From Geomonas sp. RF6 (lineage in GTDB: Bacteria; Desulfobacterota; Desulfuromonadia; Geobacterales; Geobacteraceae): a DNA stretch of 64,000 nucleotides. Under the pieces are notes generated by a model, which worked only from the letters and a program-made list of their open reading frames with translations, was not told the origin of the DNA and did not search any database. Positions within the stretch are counted from its first letter, which is position 1. Each line of letters opens with the position of its first letter. Where the stretch lies: NCBI RefSeq assembly GCF_021044625.1, contig NZ_CP087999.1:4051001-4115000 (forward strand), in the 5' to 3' direction. Shown piece by piece: positions 1 to 8,541 of the stretch. The position numbers and the translations under genes are program-made.

Positions 1-3000
1 TGGCGGGGGATTTCGTAAACTACACCACCTCTGACCCCAACGTGCCGCTGGGGGTCACCTTCAGGGTGAAGGGGCCGTGGGACACGGCGAACCCCAGTGC
101 CCCCTCCGTTGGCGGGCAAACCTACATCGACATCTTCTCCACACCGGGGAAGGTGTACGATTCCGAGGCCTGCGATGCGGCGTATGCAGCCATCGACAGC
201 GGCACCAACGCCGCCATAAAGACGACGGTGGGGGCGTGCCTGCAGGATGCCTCCCCCGCCTACGGCAGCTGCCAGCAGAAGAGCTCCCTGCAGTGCATCA
301 CCTCCACCGACTGCGAGCTCAACACCGCGTTGCCCCAGACGAGCTCTGTCTGCAGCGGCAACCCCGCCCAGAGCTGCACCACTGACTCCAACTGCACGGT
401 GACCGGGGGGTATTGCTCCGGCGACACGACCAGGTTGTGCACGCTCGGGTGCGGTGTCGTCAACATCCCGGAGAGGCTCGGCACCTGCGGCACCCAGGGG
501 AGCTACTCCCCGGTGCTCCCCAGCAGCTTGAAAAACAGCATACCCTCCAGTTGCCGGACCAATGCAGAGTGCAGCATTACCAACACCTTTAAGGGAGTCA
601 CCACCACCTACACCGCTTCCTGCACCGGGTACGCCGCCGCCTCCACGAAGGACTACGGCACCTGCCAGACCTCGGATATAGACTGGAGGCCCTGCACCTC
701 CAACTACGTCGGCCCCTGTGTCACCTCGACGCAGCAGGCCGTAGTGAAAACGAAGGTTTCCTTTCAGCAGTCGATGCAGGCGTGCTGGCAGGTGCGGGAA
801 AATCACGCCATCGGCACCGACGAGATAAAGACGATCAACAACCAGTGCTCCGACGTCTACGGTGGGTTTGCCACCTGCGCGAACAACGCGCAGAAGACGT
901 GCACCACCGCGACCGCCACGGCCGACTGCGGCGAAGGTATCGCCTGCGTCACCGGCCCCGCTGCGATCGCAGCGGGGAACCCCGCGCTTATCTGCGGCAC
1001 GAGCTACATGGGGAAGTTTTTCCAGCAAAGCGGGAGCGCATGGGTGCTCAGGAGCTCACTCCCCGCCACGCTCCCTAGCGCCTGCGCCTCCGGCGACACT
1101 TTCGAGACGTGCCAGGAGAAGGTGTACGCCACCTACTGCTCCGCGAACAGCGCACCGAACGTCATGGACCCCACCGACTCGCCGTCCAACACCCCGGCAA
1201 CCGACAACGTCCCGGCGATCCTGAGCGGCACCAGCGTCGAAGCGCAGCTTGGCTCGCCTATCATCACCATGAAGGTGAAGATCGCCACTTCCACCGCGCC
1301 GGAAGGGCTGGTCCAGCAGTTCTCCGACCAGATACGCCTCGGGGCGATGTCCTTCAACAAGTATGGCTCCTCCTCCGAGACTGCCCTTACCTCCATAGGA
1401 ACGCCGGCGGGGACGAACCTCGACGGCAGCACGATCCTCTACAAGATTGGATCAGGCTCCTGCGCCACCATGACCAGCGTTCCCTGCAAGGTGAACGGCG
1501 AATGCACCGGGTCGGGGGAGACCTGCCTTGAGGGGTACTGCGGCGTGAAGGGAGAGACCGCCTGCACTACCCTCTCCAACTGCACCGGTAGCAACCAGGC
1601 GTGCATCGCCGACCCCGCCGGGCTGCACACCTCCAGCACCTCGCTCGTCCGCAAGATCGACGACGTCAAGGCGGAGACCTGGACGCCGCTGGCGGAAGGT
1701 TTCTACAACGCCATCGGCTACTACGCCCGCACCGCCACCGGCACGAGCCGCACCGATGTCCGCTTGAACACCGGAGACTTCGACGAGAACTACAATCCGT
1801 CCGAGTACCGCTGCCAGCAGAACTACGTGCTGCTCGTCAGCGACGGCGCCTCCACCGCGGACCTCAACAGCTCCACCACCACGCTCGCCAACAGCTACGC
1901 ATCCTCGGCGGGGATCACCCAGAGAAGCTGCACGACCGCGGCGAGGAACAAGGTCATCGACTACGGCGGTAACAACAACTTCCCGATCATGACGTGGCTG
2001 GCGAAGAACCGCAACATCACCAACTTCAGCCTGACCCCCAGCAACGCACGCGACTCCATCACCACCTACATCGTCTTCAACGGCGAGTCGAATGGCGCGG
2101 CGGAGGACTGCAACTCGGTTACTCTGATGACCGAGGCGGCCACCAAGGGGGGTACGCAGATCAAGATGGCGAAGGATTTCCCGACACTAAGCACGCAGCT
2201 CACGAAGGTCTTCCAGGATGTCGCCGCGAAGGCTGCATCGGGGACCGCCGCCTCCATCCTCAGCAACAGCGAGGGGAGCGGCGCGAACATACTGCAGGCG
2301 GTCTTCTACCCGAAGAAGATCTTCAACAACTCCACCTCGGTGAACTGGATAGGCGAGATGCAGAACCTCTGGTACTACGTCGACCCCTATATCAATAACA
2401 GCACCATCAGGGAGGACACGCCGCTGTCGGGACAGACCGACTACAAGCTGAACCTCCTGCAGGACAAGGTGGTGCGCTTCACCTTCGACAACAGCTCAAA
2501 CAAGGCGATGGTGCAGCTCTACCAGGACAGCGACGGCAACGGCACGGGGGACACTGCAGTCGGCGCCCTCATTGACCCGGACGAGGTACACTCCCTCTGG
2601 CGCGCAGGCGAGCTCCTCTACCTGCGCTCCCCCGGCACCCGGCAGATCTACACCCCGTACATCTCCGGCGGGACCCTGACCTCCACCGGTAGCGGCCTCA
2701 TGCTCCTCGACTACAACAGCAACGCCACGAAGGACGCGCTGATCCCTTACCTGCAGGCGGGGAGCCGCTCCGAGGCGAACGACATCATGCAGTGGGTGTA
2801 CGGATTCGACATTACGAACATGAGGAGCAGGACGGTGCAGATGAAGACGTACGCCGCCTCCACCTGGAAACTCGGGGACATCATCTCCTCGACCCCCAGG
2901 GTGCAGTCGACCGTACGCCTCGGCACCTACAACCTGGCGCCTCCGGGGGGGTACAACGACGCCTCGTACCTCTCCTTCGTCAATTCCAACCAGTACCAAA

Positions 3001-4691
3001 GCCGCGGCACCGTGTACGTGGGGGCGAACGACGGGATGCTGCACGCCTTCAAGCTCGGGCTTCTCTCGGTGAAGTCGACCGGGTATGAAAAGGCGACGCT
3101 CACCGCCGACCCGATGACCGATCTGGGGAAGGAGCAGTGGGCTTTCATCCCCAAAAACTACCTGCCGTACCTCAAGTACCTGCAGGACCCGGACTACCAG
3201 CACCTGTACGGGGTGGACGGAAAGACGGTGCTGGTGGACGCGAGCATCGGCGACCTCGGCACCACGGCGTGCAACAGCACGAACTACTGGAACTGCCTGA
3301 AGCCCACCATGGGGGCGGATAGCAAGGTAACCGATTCGAGCAACGACCTCGCCTCCAACAACACCTGGCGCACGATCCTGATCAGCGGGATGGGACTCGG
3401 GGGGGCGTCCGCGAAGACCTCCACCACGAACTTCGTGACCACCCCCATAAACGACCCGGCGAACGACGGCAACGGGTTCGGTTACTCCTCCTACTTCGCC
3501 CTCGACGTCACCAACCCCGCCACCCCGAAGCTCCTGTGGGAATTCAGTAATCCGTACCTCGGCTACTCCACGACGGGGCCGGCGGTGGTGCGCATCGGTG
3601 ACTCGCAGAAAAACGGCAGGTGGTTCGCCATCTTCGGCTCGGGACCGACGGGGCCGATCGACACCACCACGCACCAGTTCCAGGGGCGCTCCGGGCAGCA
3701 GCTCAGGTTCTTCGTTGTCGACCTGAAGACGGGGGAACTGGTGAAGCAGATCGACACCGGAATCGCGAACGCCTTCTCCGGTTCCCTCACCGGCGGGGCC
3801 ATCGACGCCGACCGCTGGGATCCGATCTCTCTCGGGAACTACCAGGACGATGCCGTGTACGTGGGGTACGTGAAGCAGACAGGGACGAGCACCGCCTGGA
3901 CCGACGGCGGGCTCGGGCGCATCATGATAAACCGGGACCAGGGGGAGGAGCCGACCACCGCGAACCTGCAGAGCGATGAGGTGTGGAAATGGAGCACCAT
4001 CCTCGAGGGGATCGGCCCGGTCACCACCGCGATTTCCAGGCTGCAGGACCGCAAGAACCGCAATCTCTGGCTCTACGGCGGCACCGGGAGGTACTTCTAC
4101 CGCGACAGCGTGGGGCTCGACGACAACACCTCCCGCCGCATGCTCTTCGGCGTGAAGGAGCCGTGCTACAACAAGGCGAACATCGGAAACTACCTGGACA
4201 AGGCCTGCACCGACGGCTATACCGGGACCGTTCTGGAAGGGGCTGCCGGGGCGCTGGTGGACCAGACAAGTGACATTTCCTCCGTGGGATCGGGTAACGC
4301 AGGGTGGCGCATAAAGCTCGATGCCAGCACGTCGTCGGTCGGGGCGGAGCGTCTCGTTACCGACACGGTGTCGCTGGTGAACGGCACCGTCTTTTTCACC
4401 TCCTTCTCCCCGACCATGGACCCCTGCGGCTACGGCGGCAACTCGTATCTGTGGGGGGTGAAGTACGATACCGGCGACGCCCCTCCGGCGAACGCCCTCA
4501 CCGGAAAGGCGCTGATCCAGCTCTCTACCGGGGAGTTCAAGGAGGTCGACCTCTCGACCGTTTTCACGGACAAGCTGAACCGCAGGATGGCGACTCCGCT
4601 GACGGGGAAACCCCCCTCAGACGCACCGCCGGTGATCAGTTCGAGCACGAACAGGCCGGTGAAGAAGATCCTGCACATCCAGGAGCACTAA
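1..4691 (+). CDS. pilY1: PilY1-like type IV pilus tip protein, 5' truncated by window
   Basis: The frame is open to the first base (at least 1,562 residues), so the signal peptide and true start lie outside; GTG 42 is only an internal candidate. The C-terminal third is the PilY1/PilC beta-propeller, with the hallmark GANDGMLHAF near residue 990 (counting from GTG 42) and LGDIISSTP near 943. An Asp-rich DSDGNGTGD near 829 could bind calcium. The middle holds a von Willebrand A-like region (YVLLVSDGAS near 595, TPLAEGFYNAIGYYAR before it). The N-terminal 520 residues carry many cysteines in a recurring C-x5-C-x6-C pattern. Family role: pilus-tip adhesin and assembly factor at the cell surface. 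The downstream FimT gene begins directly after the stop. The family call is secure; ligand and tip chemistry cannot be read from sequence. Confidence 0.9.
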   Translation, partial: AGDFVNYTTSDPNVPLGVTFRVKGPWDTANPSAPSVGGQTYIDIFSTPGKVYDSEACDAAYAAIDSGTNAAIKTTVGACLQDASPAYGSCQQKSSLQCITSTDCELNTALPQTSSVCSGNPAQSCTTDSNCTVTGGYCSGDTTRLCTLGCGVVNIPERLGTCGTQGSYSPVLPSSLKNSIPSSCRTNAECSITNTFKGVTTTYTASCTGYAAASTKDYGTCQTSDIDWRPCTSNYVGPCVTSTQQAVVKTKVSFQQSMQACWQVRENHAIGTDEIKTINNQCSDVYGGFATCANNAQKTCTTATATADCGEGIACVTGPAAIAAGNPALICGTSYMGKFFQQSGSAWVLRSSLPATLPSACASGDTFETCQEKVYATYCSANSAPNVMDPTDSPSNTPATDNVPAILSGTSVEAQLGSPIITMKVKIATSTAPEGLVQQFSDQIRLGAMSFNKYGSSSETALTSIGTPAGTNLDGSTILYKIGSGSCATMTSVPCKVNGECTGSGETCLEGYCGVKGETACTTLSNCTGSNQACIADPAGLHTSSTSLVRKIDDVKAETWTPLAEGFYNAIGYYARTATGTSRTDVRLNTGDFDENYNPSEYRCQQNYVLLVSDGASTADLNSSTTTLANSYASSAGITQRSCTTAARNKVIDYGGNNNFPIMTWLAKNRNITNFSLTPSNARDSITTYIVFNGESNGAAEDCNSVTLMTEAATKGGTQIKMAKDFPTLSTQLTKVFQDVAAKAASGTAASILSNSEGSGANILQAVFYPKKIFNNSTSVNWIGEMQNLWYYVDPYINNSTIREDTPLSGQTDYKLNLLQDKVVRFTFDNSSNKAMVQLYQDSDGNGTGDTAVGALIDPDEVHSLWRAGELLYLRSPGTRQIYTPYISGGTLTSTGSGLMLLDYNSNATKDALIPYLQAGSRSEANDIMQWVYGFDITNMRSRTVQMKTYAASTWKLGDIISSTPRVQSTVRLGTYNLAPPGGYNDASYLSFVNSNQYQSRGTVYVGANDGMLHAFKLGLLSVKSTGYEKATLTADPMTDLGKEQWAFIPKNYLPYLKYLQDPDYQHLYGVDGKTVLVDASIGDLGTTACNSTNYWNCLKPTMGADSKVTDSSNDLASNNTWRTILISGMGLGGASAKTSTTNFVTTPINDPANDGNGFGYSSYFALDVTNPATPKLLWEFSNPYLGYSTTGPAVVRIGDSQKNGRWFAIFGSGPTGPIDTTTHQFQGRSGQQLRFFVVDLKTGELVKQIDTGIANAFSGSLTGGAIDADRWDPISLGNYQDDAVYVGYVKQTGTSTAWTDGGLGRIMINRDQGEEPTTANLQSDEVWKWSTILEGIGPVTTAISRLQDRKNRNLWLYGGTGRYFYRDSVGLDDNTSRRMLFGVKEPCYNKANIGNYLDKACTDGYTGTVLEGAAGALVDQTSDISSVGSGNAGWRIKLDASTSSVGAERLVTDTVSLVNGTVFFTSFSPTMDPCGYGGNSYLWGVKYDTGDAPPANALTGKALIQLSTGEFKEVDLSTVFTDKLNRRMATPLTGKPPSDAPPVISSSTNRPVKKILHIQEH

Positions 4692-5183
4692 ATGCAACAG
4701 AAGGGTTTCACCCTCGTGGAGCTCATGGTGGTGATCGCGCTGATAGGAATACTCCTCTCCGTGGCGACGCTGAACTGGGGCGACATGAACAGGAAGACCG
4801 CCATAGAAAGGGAAGCGAAGACGGTGTACGCCGATCTCATGGCGGTGCGTCTCGATGCGCTGTACACGAAGCAGGCGCGGAGCGTCGTCGTGAGCGGTAC
4901 GGAGTTCAAGGTCTACAACACGAACGACACCTCCATCGCGCCGGCGAGCACGAAGACCCTCGCCTACCCGCTGAAGTGGACCCCCGACAGCAGCTCCCTC
5001 ACCATCAACTTCGACGCGAGCGGTCTCGTGGAGAGCGACGTGCCGCTGTGCGTCGCTCCGGACGGGTCGCTCGCGACGGCCAATCCGGCGACGGTGGACA
5101 GCCTCGTCGTCTCCGCGGCCCGGGTCAAACTCGGCAAAAGGGAGGGAGGAGCTTGTGAAGTCGGCAGCATCGCTACGAAATAG
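4692..5183 (+). CDS. fimT: FimT/GspH-type minor pseudopilin (block 1)
   Basis: 163 residues with a very short leader and the type III prepilin motif KGFTLVELMVVIALIGIL: Gly at the cleavage site, Phe+1 and Glu+5. This predicts PilD processing and incorporation into the pilus-priming minor pilin complex in the inner membrane and periplasm. The hydrophobic helix spans about residues 6-28, followed by a beta-rich GspH-like domain. The ATG abuts the pilY1 stop with no gap, so the two are translationally coupled. The C-terminus (RVKLGKREGGACEVG) resembles that of the second FimT at 7653 (RVNLGSRKEGKDCAS), marking the pair as paralogues. FimT versus GspH naming rests on size and position. Confidence 0.87.
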   Translation: MQQKGFTLVELMVVIALIGILLSVATLNWGDMNRKTAIEREAKTVYADLMAVRLDALYTKQARSVVVSGTEFKVYNTNDTSIAPASTKTLAYPLKWTPDSSSLTINFDASGLVESDVPLCVAPDGSLATANPATVDSLVVSAARVKLGKREGGACEVGSIATK

Positions 5184-5571
5184 CAGAGGATTTACCCTGA
5201 TCGAGGTCATGGCGGCGCTCGTCATCATGGCGGTCGGCATGATCGGTCTCCTGCAGGCGCTGGGGATAGCCTTCGAGCACAACCTGCGCAACCAGATGCG
5301 CGAGGAGGCGGTGTACATGGGGGAGAAGTACATGAACGAACTGCGCAACTCCCCCTTTGAGAACCTGAGCACGAGCTACCCCTCCATGTCGGTCACCGGC
5401 AGTGCACGGGGGGGGACGGGCGCCTTCGTGGTGGACCGCAGCGCCCCGGCCCTCTCGGTGGACGGCACGGGCGCGACGGTGCGCCAGCTCCAGGTGCTGG
5501 TGAAGTGGACGTACAAGGGGGTGCAGTATCAGAACAGGGTCATCTCCCCCGTTTCCAGGCCCCTGCAGTAA
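5155..5571 (+). CDS. pilV: PilV-type minor pilin (block 1)
   Basis: 138 residues starting at GTG, overlapping the upstream FimT gene by 29 bases. The prepilin motif RGFTLIEVMAALVIMAVGM follows a roughly 12-residue basic leader, and the helix continues through IGLLQALGIA, typical of PilV/GspI-like minor pilins. Probably processed by PilD and part of the tip or priming complex with the neighbouring FimT, PilW and PilX proteins and PilY1. The same 29-base overlap recurs between the second FimT and PilV genes (8110-8138), strong evidence that the blocks arose by duplication. PilV is assigned by motif, length and gene order. Confidence 0.85.
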   Translation: MKSAASLRNSRGFTLIEVMAALVIMAVGMIGLLQALGIAFEHNLRNQMREEAVYMGEKYMNELRNSPFENLSTSYPSMSVTGSARGGTGAFVVDRSAPALSVDGTGATVRQLQVLVKWTYKGVQYQNRVISPVSRPLQ

Positions 5572-5589
5572 CGGCAGTCAGAGGAAGAC

Positions 5590-6714
5590 ATGAAGCATTT
5601 GCGCACTACCGCAGGATATACCCTCGTCGAAGTCATCGTCGTCATGGCCATATTCATGGCGATCATCATTGTCACCGCCGACAGCTTCAACACCGTCACC
5701 ACCCATGCCGGGCAGCAGTCGAAGTCCGCCGAAACCCAGATCGCCGGGATCGTAGGCCTCGAGCTCCTGCGCGCCGACCTGCAGCAGGCGGGGTTCGGGC
5801 TTCCGTGGGATTTTAGCAGCAACCCGAACTACCAGGAGGCGGACGACGGCGCCTTCGTGAACTCCTTCAACGACGCCCCGAGCAACGCCCCGCGTGCGGT
5901 GGCGAGCGCGCAGTCCACCTTCAACCAGGACGCCAGCGGCGCCTCGGACTACCTGGTCATCAAGAGCACCGTCGTCGGCTCCACCCCCACCGCGAAGAAG
6001 TGGACGACCGTCGCCTTCTCCGGGGGGACGCGCGCAAGGAACCCGGTGCGCGATGCCGCCTTCGGAGCGGACGAGCGGGTCATCGTGGTGAAGAACTCGC
6101 TGGCCAGCACCCCCCCGAAGCAGCTCCTCATGGTCGACTCCAGCACCGGCTCATACTTTCGCCCCTTCGGCACCTACTCCACGATCATTTCGCGCCACCA
6201 GGACGGCGACTCCTTCGAGGTGTACGGAGTGCACCCCACCGCCGACCCGAAGGCCCCTTTCAACAGGGCCGACTACTACGTGAAGACCCCGGCATCGGGG
6301 ATGCCGCAGGACTGCGCCCCCCATACCGGGATCCTGTACAAGTCGGTGCTCGACCACGCCACCCGCAGGCTCTCCGCCGGCACCGCTCTTCTTGACTGCG
6401 TCGCGGACATGCAGGTGGAGTACGGGCTTGACACCTCCGGCGCAGGCTTCGTGAACGACCACGTGGACGCGCCCCCCACCGATGCGGCGGACGTACGCAG
6501 GCAGGTGCGGGAGATCAGGGTGTACATACTCGCCCACGAGGGGAAGAGGGACCGTTCCTATACCTATCCCTCCGAGACGATCAAGGTCGGCGAAGACTTC
6601 GGGGGTACGCACGGCAGGCTCTTCAACCTCAATGATCGCATCGGCGGCGAATACAAGCATTACCGGTGGAAGGTGTACACCATCGTGGCGCGCCCCAAGA
6701 ACCTGATCCAGTAG
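5590..6714 (+). CDS. pilW: PilW-type minor pilin (block 1)
   Basis: 374 residues. Prepilin motif AGYTLVEVIVVMAIFMAIII, with Tyr at +1 instead of the common Phe and Glu+5 kept. The long C-terminal domain with DCVADMQVEYGLDT, QVREIRVYILAHEGKRD and HYRWKVYTIVARPKNL fits PilW-like proteins of Geobacteraceae. SD-like AGAGGAAG lies just before ATG 5590. Family role: minor pilin of the priming complex in the inner membrane. The three C-terminal motifs recur in the paralogue at 8538. A single frame runs through with no frameshift. Confidence 0.85.
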   Translation: MKHLRTTAGYTLVEVIVVMAIFMAIIIVTADSFNTVTTHAGQQSKSAETQIAGIVGLELLRADLQQAGFGLPWDFSSNPNYQEADDGAFVNSFNDAPSNAPRAVASAQSTFNQDASGASDYLVIKSTVVGSTPTAKKWTTVAFSGGTRARNPVRDAAFGADERVIVVKNSLASTPPKQLLMVDSSTGSYFRPFGTYSTIISRHQDGDSFEVYGVHPTADPKAPFNRADYYVKTPASGMPQDCAPHTGILYKSVLDHATRRLSAGTALLDCVADMQVEYGLDTSGAGFVNDHVDAPPTDAADVRRQVREIRVYILAHEGKRDRSYTYPSETIKVGEDFGGTHGRLFNLNDRIGGEYKHYRWKVYTIVARPKNLIQ

Positions 6715-6729
6715 GCACGAAGGAATTTT

Positions 6730-7362
6730 ATGCGAGTTGTACGAAACGAAGACGGGATCGCCCTTGTGGTGAGCCTCATGTTTACCCTCATCAGCCTGGC
6801 GATGATCCTCCTGCTCCTCGAGCTCGTCATGAGCGCCAGCAAGATGACCGCCGCCCAGGCGCGCTACAAGAACGCGCTGGAGGCGTCCTACGGCGGCACC
6901 GAGTTCCTCACCAGGACGGTCATCCCGCGCGTCATCGATGATTTCACGAGCGGCAGCACCTCCCTTCTCAGCGACTTCGGTGGGACCGACAAGCTCGGGC
7001 TCACCCTCCCCAGCGGCGCAGCGCTGCAGCAGAAGCTCACCACCCCGACCGCCTCGTGGACCGGGGGGACCGCCGCGAAGAGCCTGAATCCGAAGGAGCT
7101 GCCGGACGTCGTCTTCAACCTGAAAGGGCAGACCGGCGCCCCGGACTTCAAGGTGTACAGCAAGATCGTGGATACCGTCCCCGGGGTCGGCCTCCTCGAT
7201 ACGAGCGGCGTCGACTACCTCGACCCGGGGATCGGCGTCGCCGGTGCCGGCGCGAGCACCCAGTCGCCGCGCACCCCCAACATCTACTCCATCGAGGTGC
7301 AGGGGGAGAAGGCGGTGAATCCGAAAGAAAAAGCGAACCTCTCGGTGCTGTACGCCTACTGA
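6730..7362 (+). CDS. pilX: PilX-N-domain pilus assembly protein (block 1)
   Basis: 210 residues. The N-terminus EDGIALVVSLMFTLISLAM is the PilX_N form of a pilin-like membrane helix, lacking the classic GFTLxE. Residues 40-60 contain QARYKNALEASYGGTEF, the usual EAxxGG region after the helix in PilX proteins. The C-terminus has KIVDTVPG, YSIEVQGE and KANLSVLYAY, shared with the paralogue ending at 10438. Probable role: last minor pilin of the first tip block, stabilising PilY1 and priming assembly. A strong intrinsic terminator follows 24 bases later, so this gene probably ends the pilY1 transcript. Confidence 0.82.
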   Translation: MRVVRNEDGIALVVSLMFTLISLAMILLLLELVMSASKMTAAQARYKNALEASYGGTEFLTRTVIPRVIDDFTSGSTSLLSDFGGTDKLGLTLPSGAALQQKLTTPTASWTGGTAAKSLNPKELPDVVFNLKGQTGAPDFKVYSKIVDTVPGVGLLDTSGVDYLDPGIGVAGAGASTQSPRTPNIYSIEVQGEKAVNPKEKANLSVLYAY

Positions 7363-7386
7363 GAATCGCCTGACGCACAATGAGAA

Positions 7387-7421
7387 GCCGGACCCGTATA
7401 TGCGGGGCCGGCTTTTTTTTT
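7387..7421 (+). terminator. Rho-independent terminator after first minor-pilin block
   Basis: Arms GCCGGACCC and GGGGCCGGC around a GTATATGC loop, followed by nine T residues (7413-7421). It separates the pilY1-pilX transcript from the second pseudopilin block. Confidence 0.85.
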
Positions 7422-7652
7422 GCCGTCTCGAGGTTATACTACTAAAGTCATAACCCGCTCTAACCCACCCTCATTTGCCTCACAAGAGGCAGCCGTTCCT
7501 GACACACGCCGCGCCGCGCAGGCGCTTTTGAGAGAACCGATCGCCCACTCCGCATGCCAACCACGGCACAAGGGAAGGGGACCGGATCTTTTTCTGTCAC
7601 ACTCCTTCTGCTATGTCTTTAGCGCCTTTCGTCACTGTCGGAGTGAGAAAAA

Positions 7653-8138
7653 ATGAGAGAGCGCGGATTCTCCTTGATAGAACTGGTTGTGGTCCTCTGC
7701 ATCGTCTCCATACTGCTCGGTATAGCGGTCCTCAGGTTCAGTGACTATATCCGGCGCAGCAGGAAGGAGGCGCAGACGAGGATGATCCAGACAGAGATCA
7801 TGCAGGCGAGACTCGCCGCCCTGACGGAGAGGAGGGGGAGGCGGGTGAAGCTGAAGCGGACCTCCTTCGAGGTGTACTCCTCCACCCAGGACGACGAGGA
7901 TGGCGCCTCTCCGAGGGTGCGCCTCCAGCTCAACTACCCGATCACCTGGAACTGCACCGGGACCGCCATCGACATCGACGACCGGGGGATCATCAGTCCG
8001 CCCTTTCGCTCCATCTGCATGGAGGAGTCCGGGGACAGGAACCTCACCGACAGCGTCGTCCTCTACTACACCAGGGTGAACCTGGGAAGCCGGAAGGAGG
8101 GGAAGGACTGTGCTTCGGAGTTCATCACCGTCAAGTGA
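7653..8138 (+). CDS. FimT/GspH-type minor pseudopilin (block 2)
   Basis: 161 residues. Prepilin motif RGFSLIELVVVLCIVSILL with a five-residue leader, Phe+1 and Glu+5. Basic residues follow the helix (YIRRSRKEAQTR), then a GspH-like beta domain containing DIDDRGIISPPFR. It opens the second pseudopilin block, 231 bases after the terminator of the first, so it needs its own promoter; I could not identify a convincing one in 7422-7652. It is more basic in its N-terminal third than the block 1 paralogue. Probably interchangeable with or specialised relative to the FimT at 4692. Confidence 0.85.
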   Translation: MRERGFSLIELVVVLCIVSILLGIAVLRFSDYIRRSRKEAQTRMIQTEIMQARLAALTERRGRRVKLKRTSFEVYSSTQDDEDGASPRVRLQLNYPITWNCTGTAIDIDDRGIISPPFRSICMEESGDRNLTDSVVLYYTRVNLGSRKEGKDCASEFITVK

Positions 8139-8541
8139 AGAGGGCTTCACCCTCATCGAGATGCTGGCGGCCCTGCTCGTGATGATGATCGGGCTCCTGG
8201 GGCTCTTGCAGGCGGTCATCGTGGCGCTGGAGTACGATACCCGCAACGTGCTCCGCGAGGAGTCCGTGCGCCTCGCCGAGAAGGAGATGAACGCCTTCAG
8301 GCTTGCCGCCGGGCACCAGAACGACGGCGATTTCAAAATGGCGGCCTTCGGCGACCGCACAAAGGAGGAGTCGACCATCGACGTGCCGCTGCAGATCCGG
8401 GGGGGAGGGCGCCTCTTCACCGTGACAAGGGAGTACCAGTCGACGGGGGGGAAGTCGCGAAGGCTCCTCGTGCGGGTGAGCTACAACTACAGGGGGGACA
8501 GGCTCCAGCATGAGATATACACCATCAAGAGCAACAGGTGA
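8110..8541 (+). CDS. PilV-type minor pilin (block 2)
   Basis: 143 residues from GTG, overlapping the upstream gene by 29 bases as in block 1. Prepilin motif EGFTLIEMLAALLVMMIGL followed by LGLLQAVIVALEYD. Processing by PilD and membership in the minor-pilin complex are expected from the motif. Cysteine is absent from the mature domain. The stop codon overlaps the GTG that opens the downstream PilW-like gene, so the pair is translationally coupled. Confidence 0.84.
   Translation: MLRSSSPSSEEGFTLIEMLAALLVMMIGLLGLLQAVIVALEYDTRNVLREESVRLAEKEMNAFRLAAGHQNDGDFKMAAFGDRTKEESTIDVPLQIRGGGRLFTVTREYQSTGGKSRRLLVRVSYNYRGDRLQHEIYTIKSNR

Noticed and set aside
2496-3674. Long minus-strand open frame opposite PilY1 (392 codons)
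   Set aside because: Arg/Val-rich composition typical of a GC-rich antisense shadow; the plus-strand PilY1 reading has clear motifs across the same bases.
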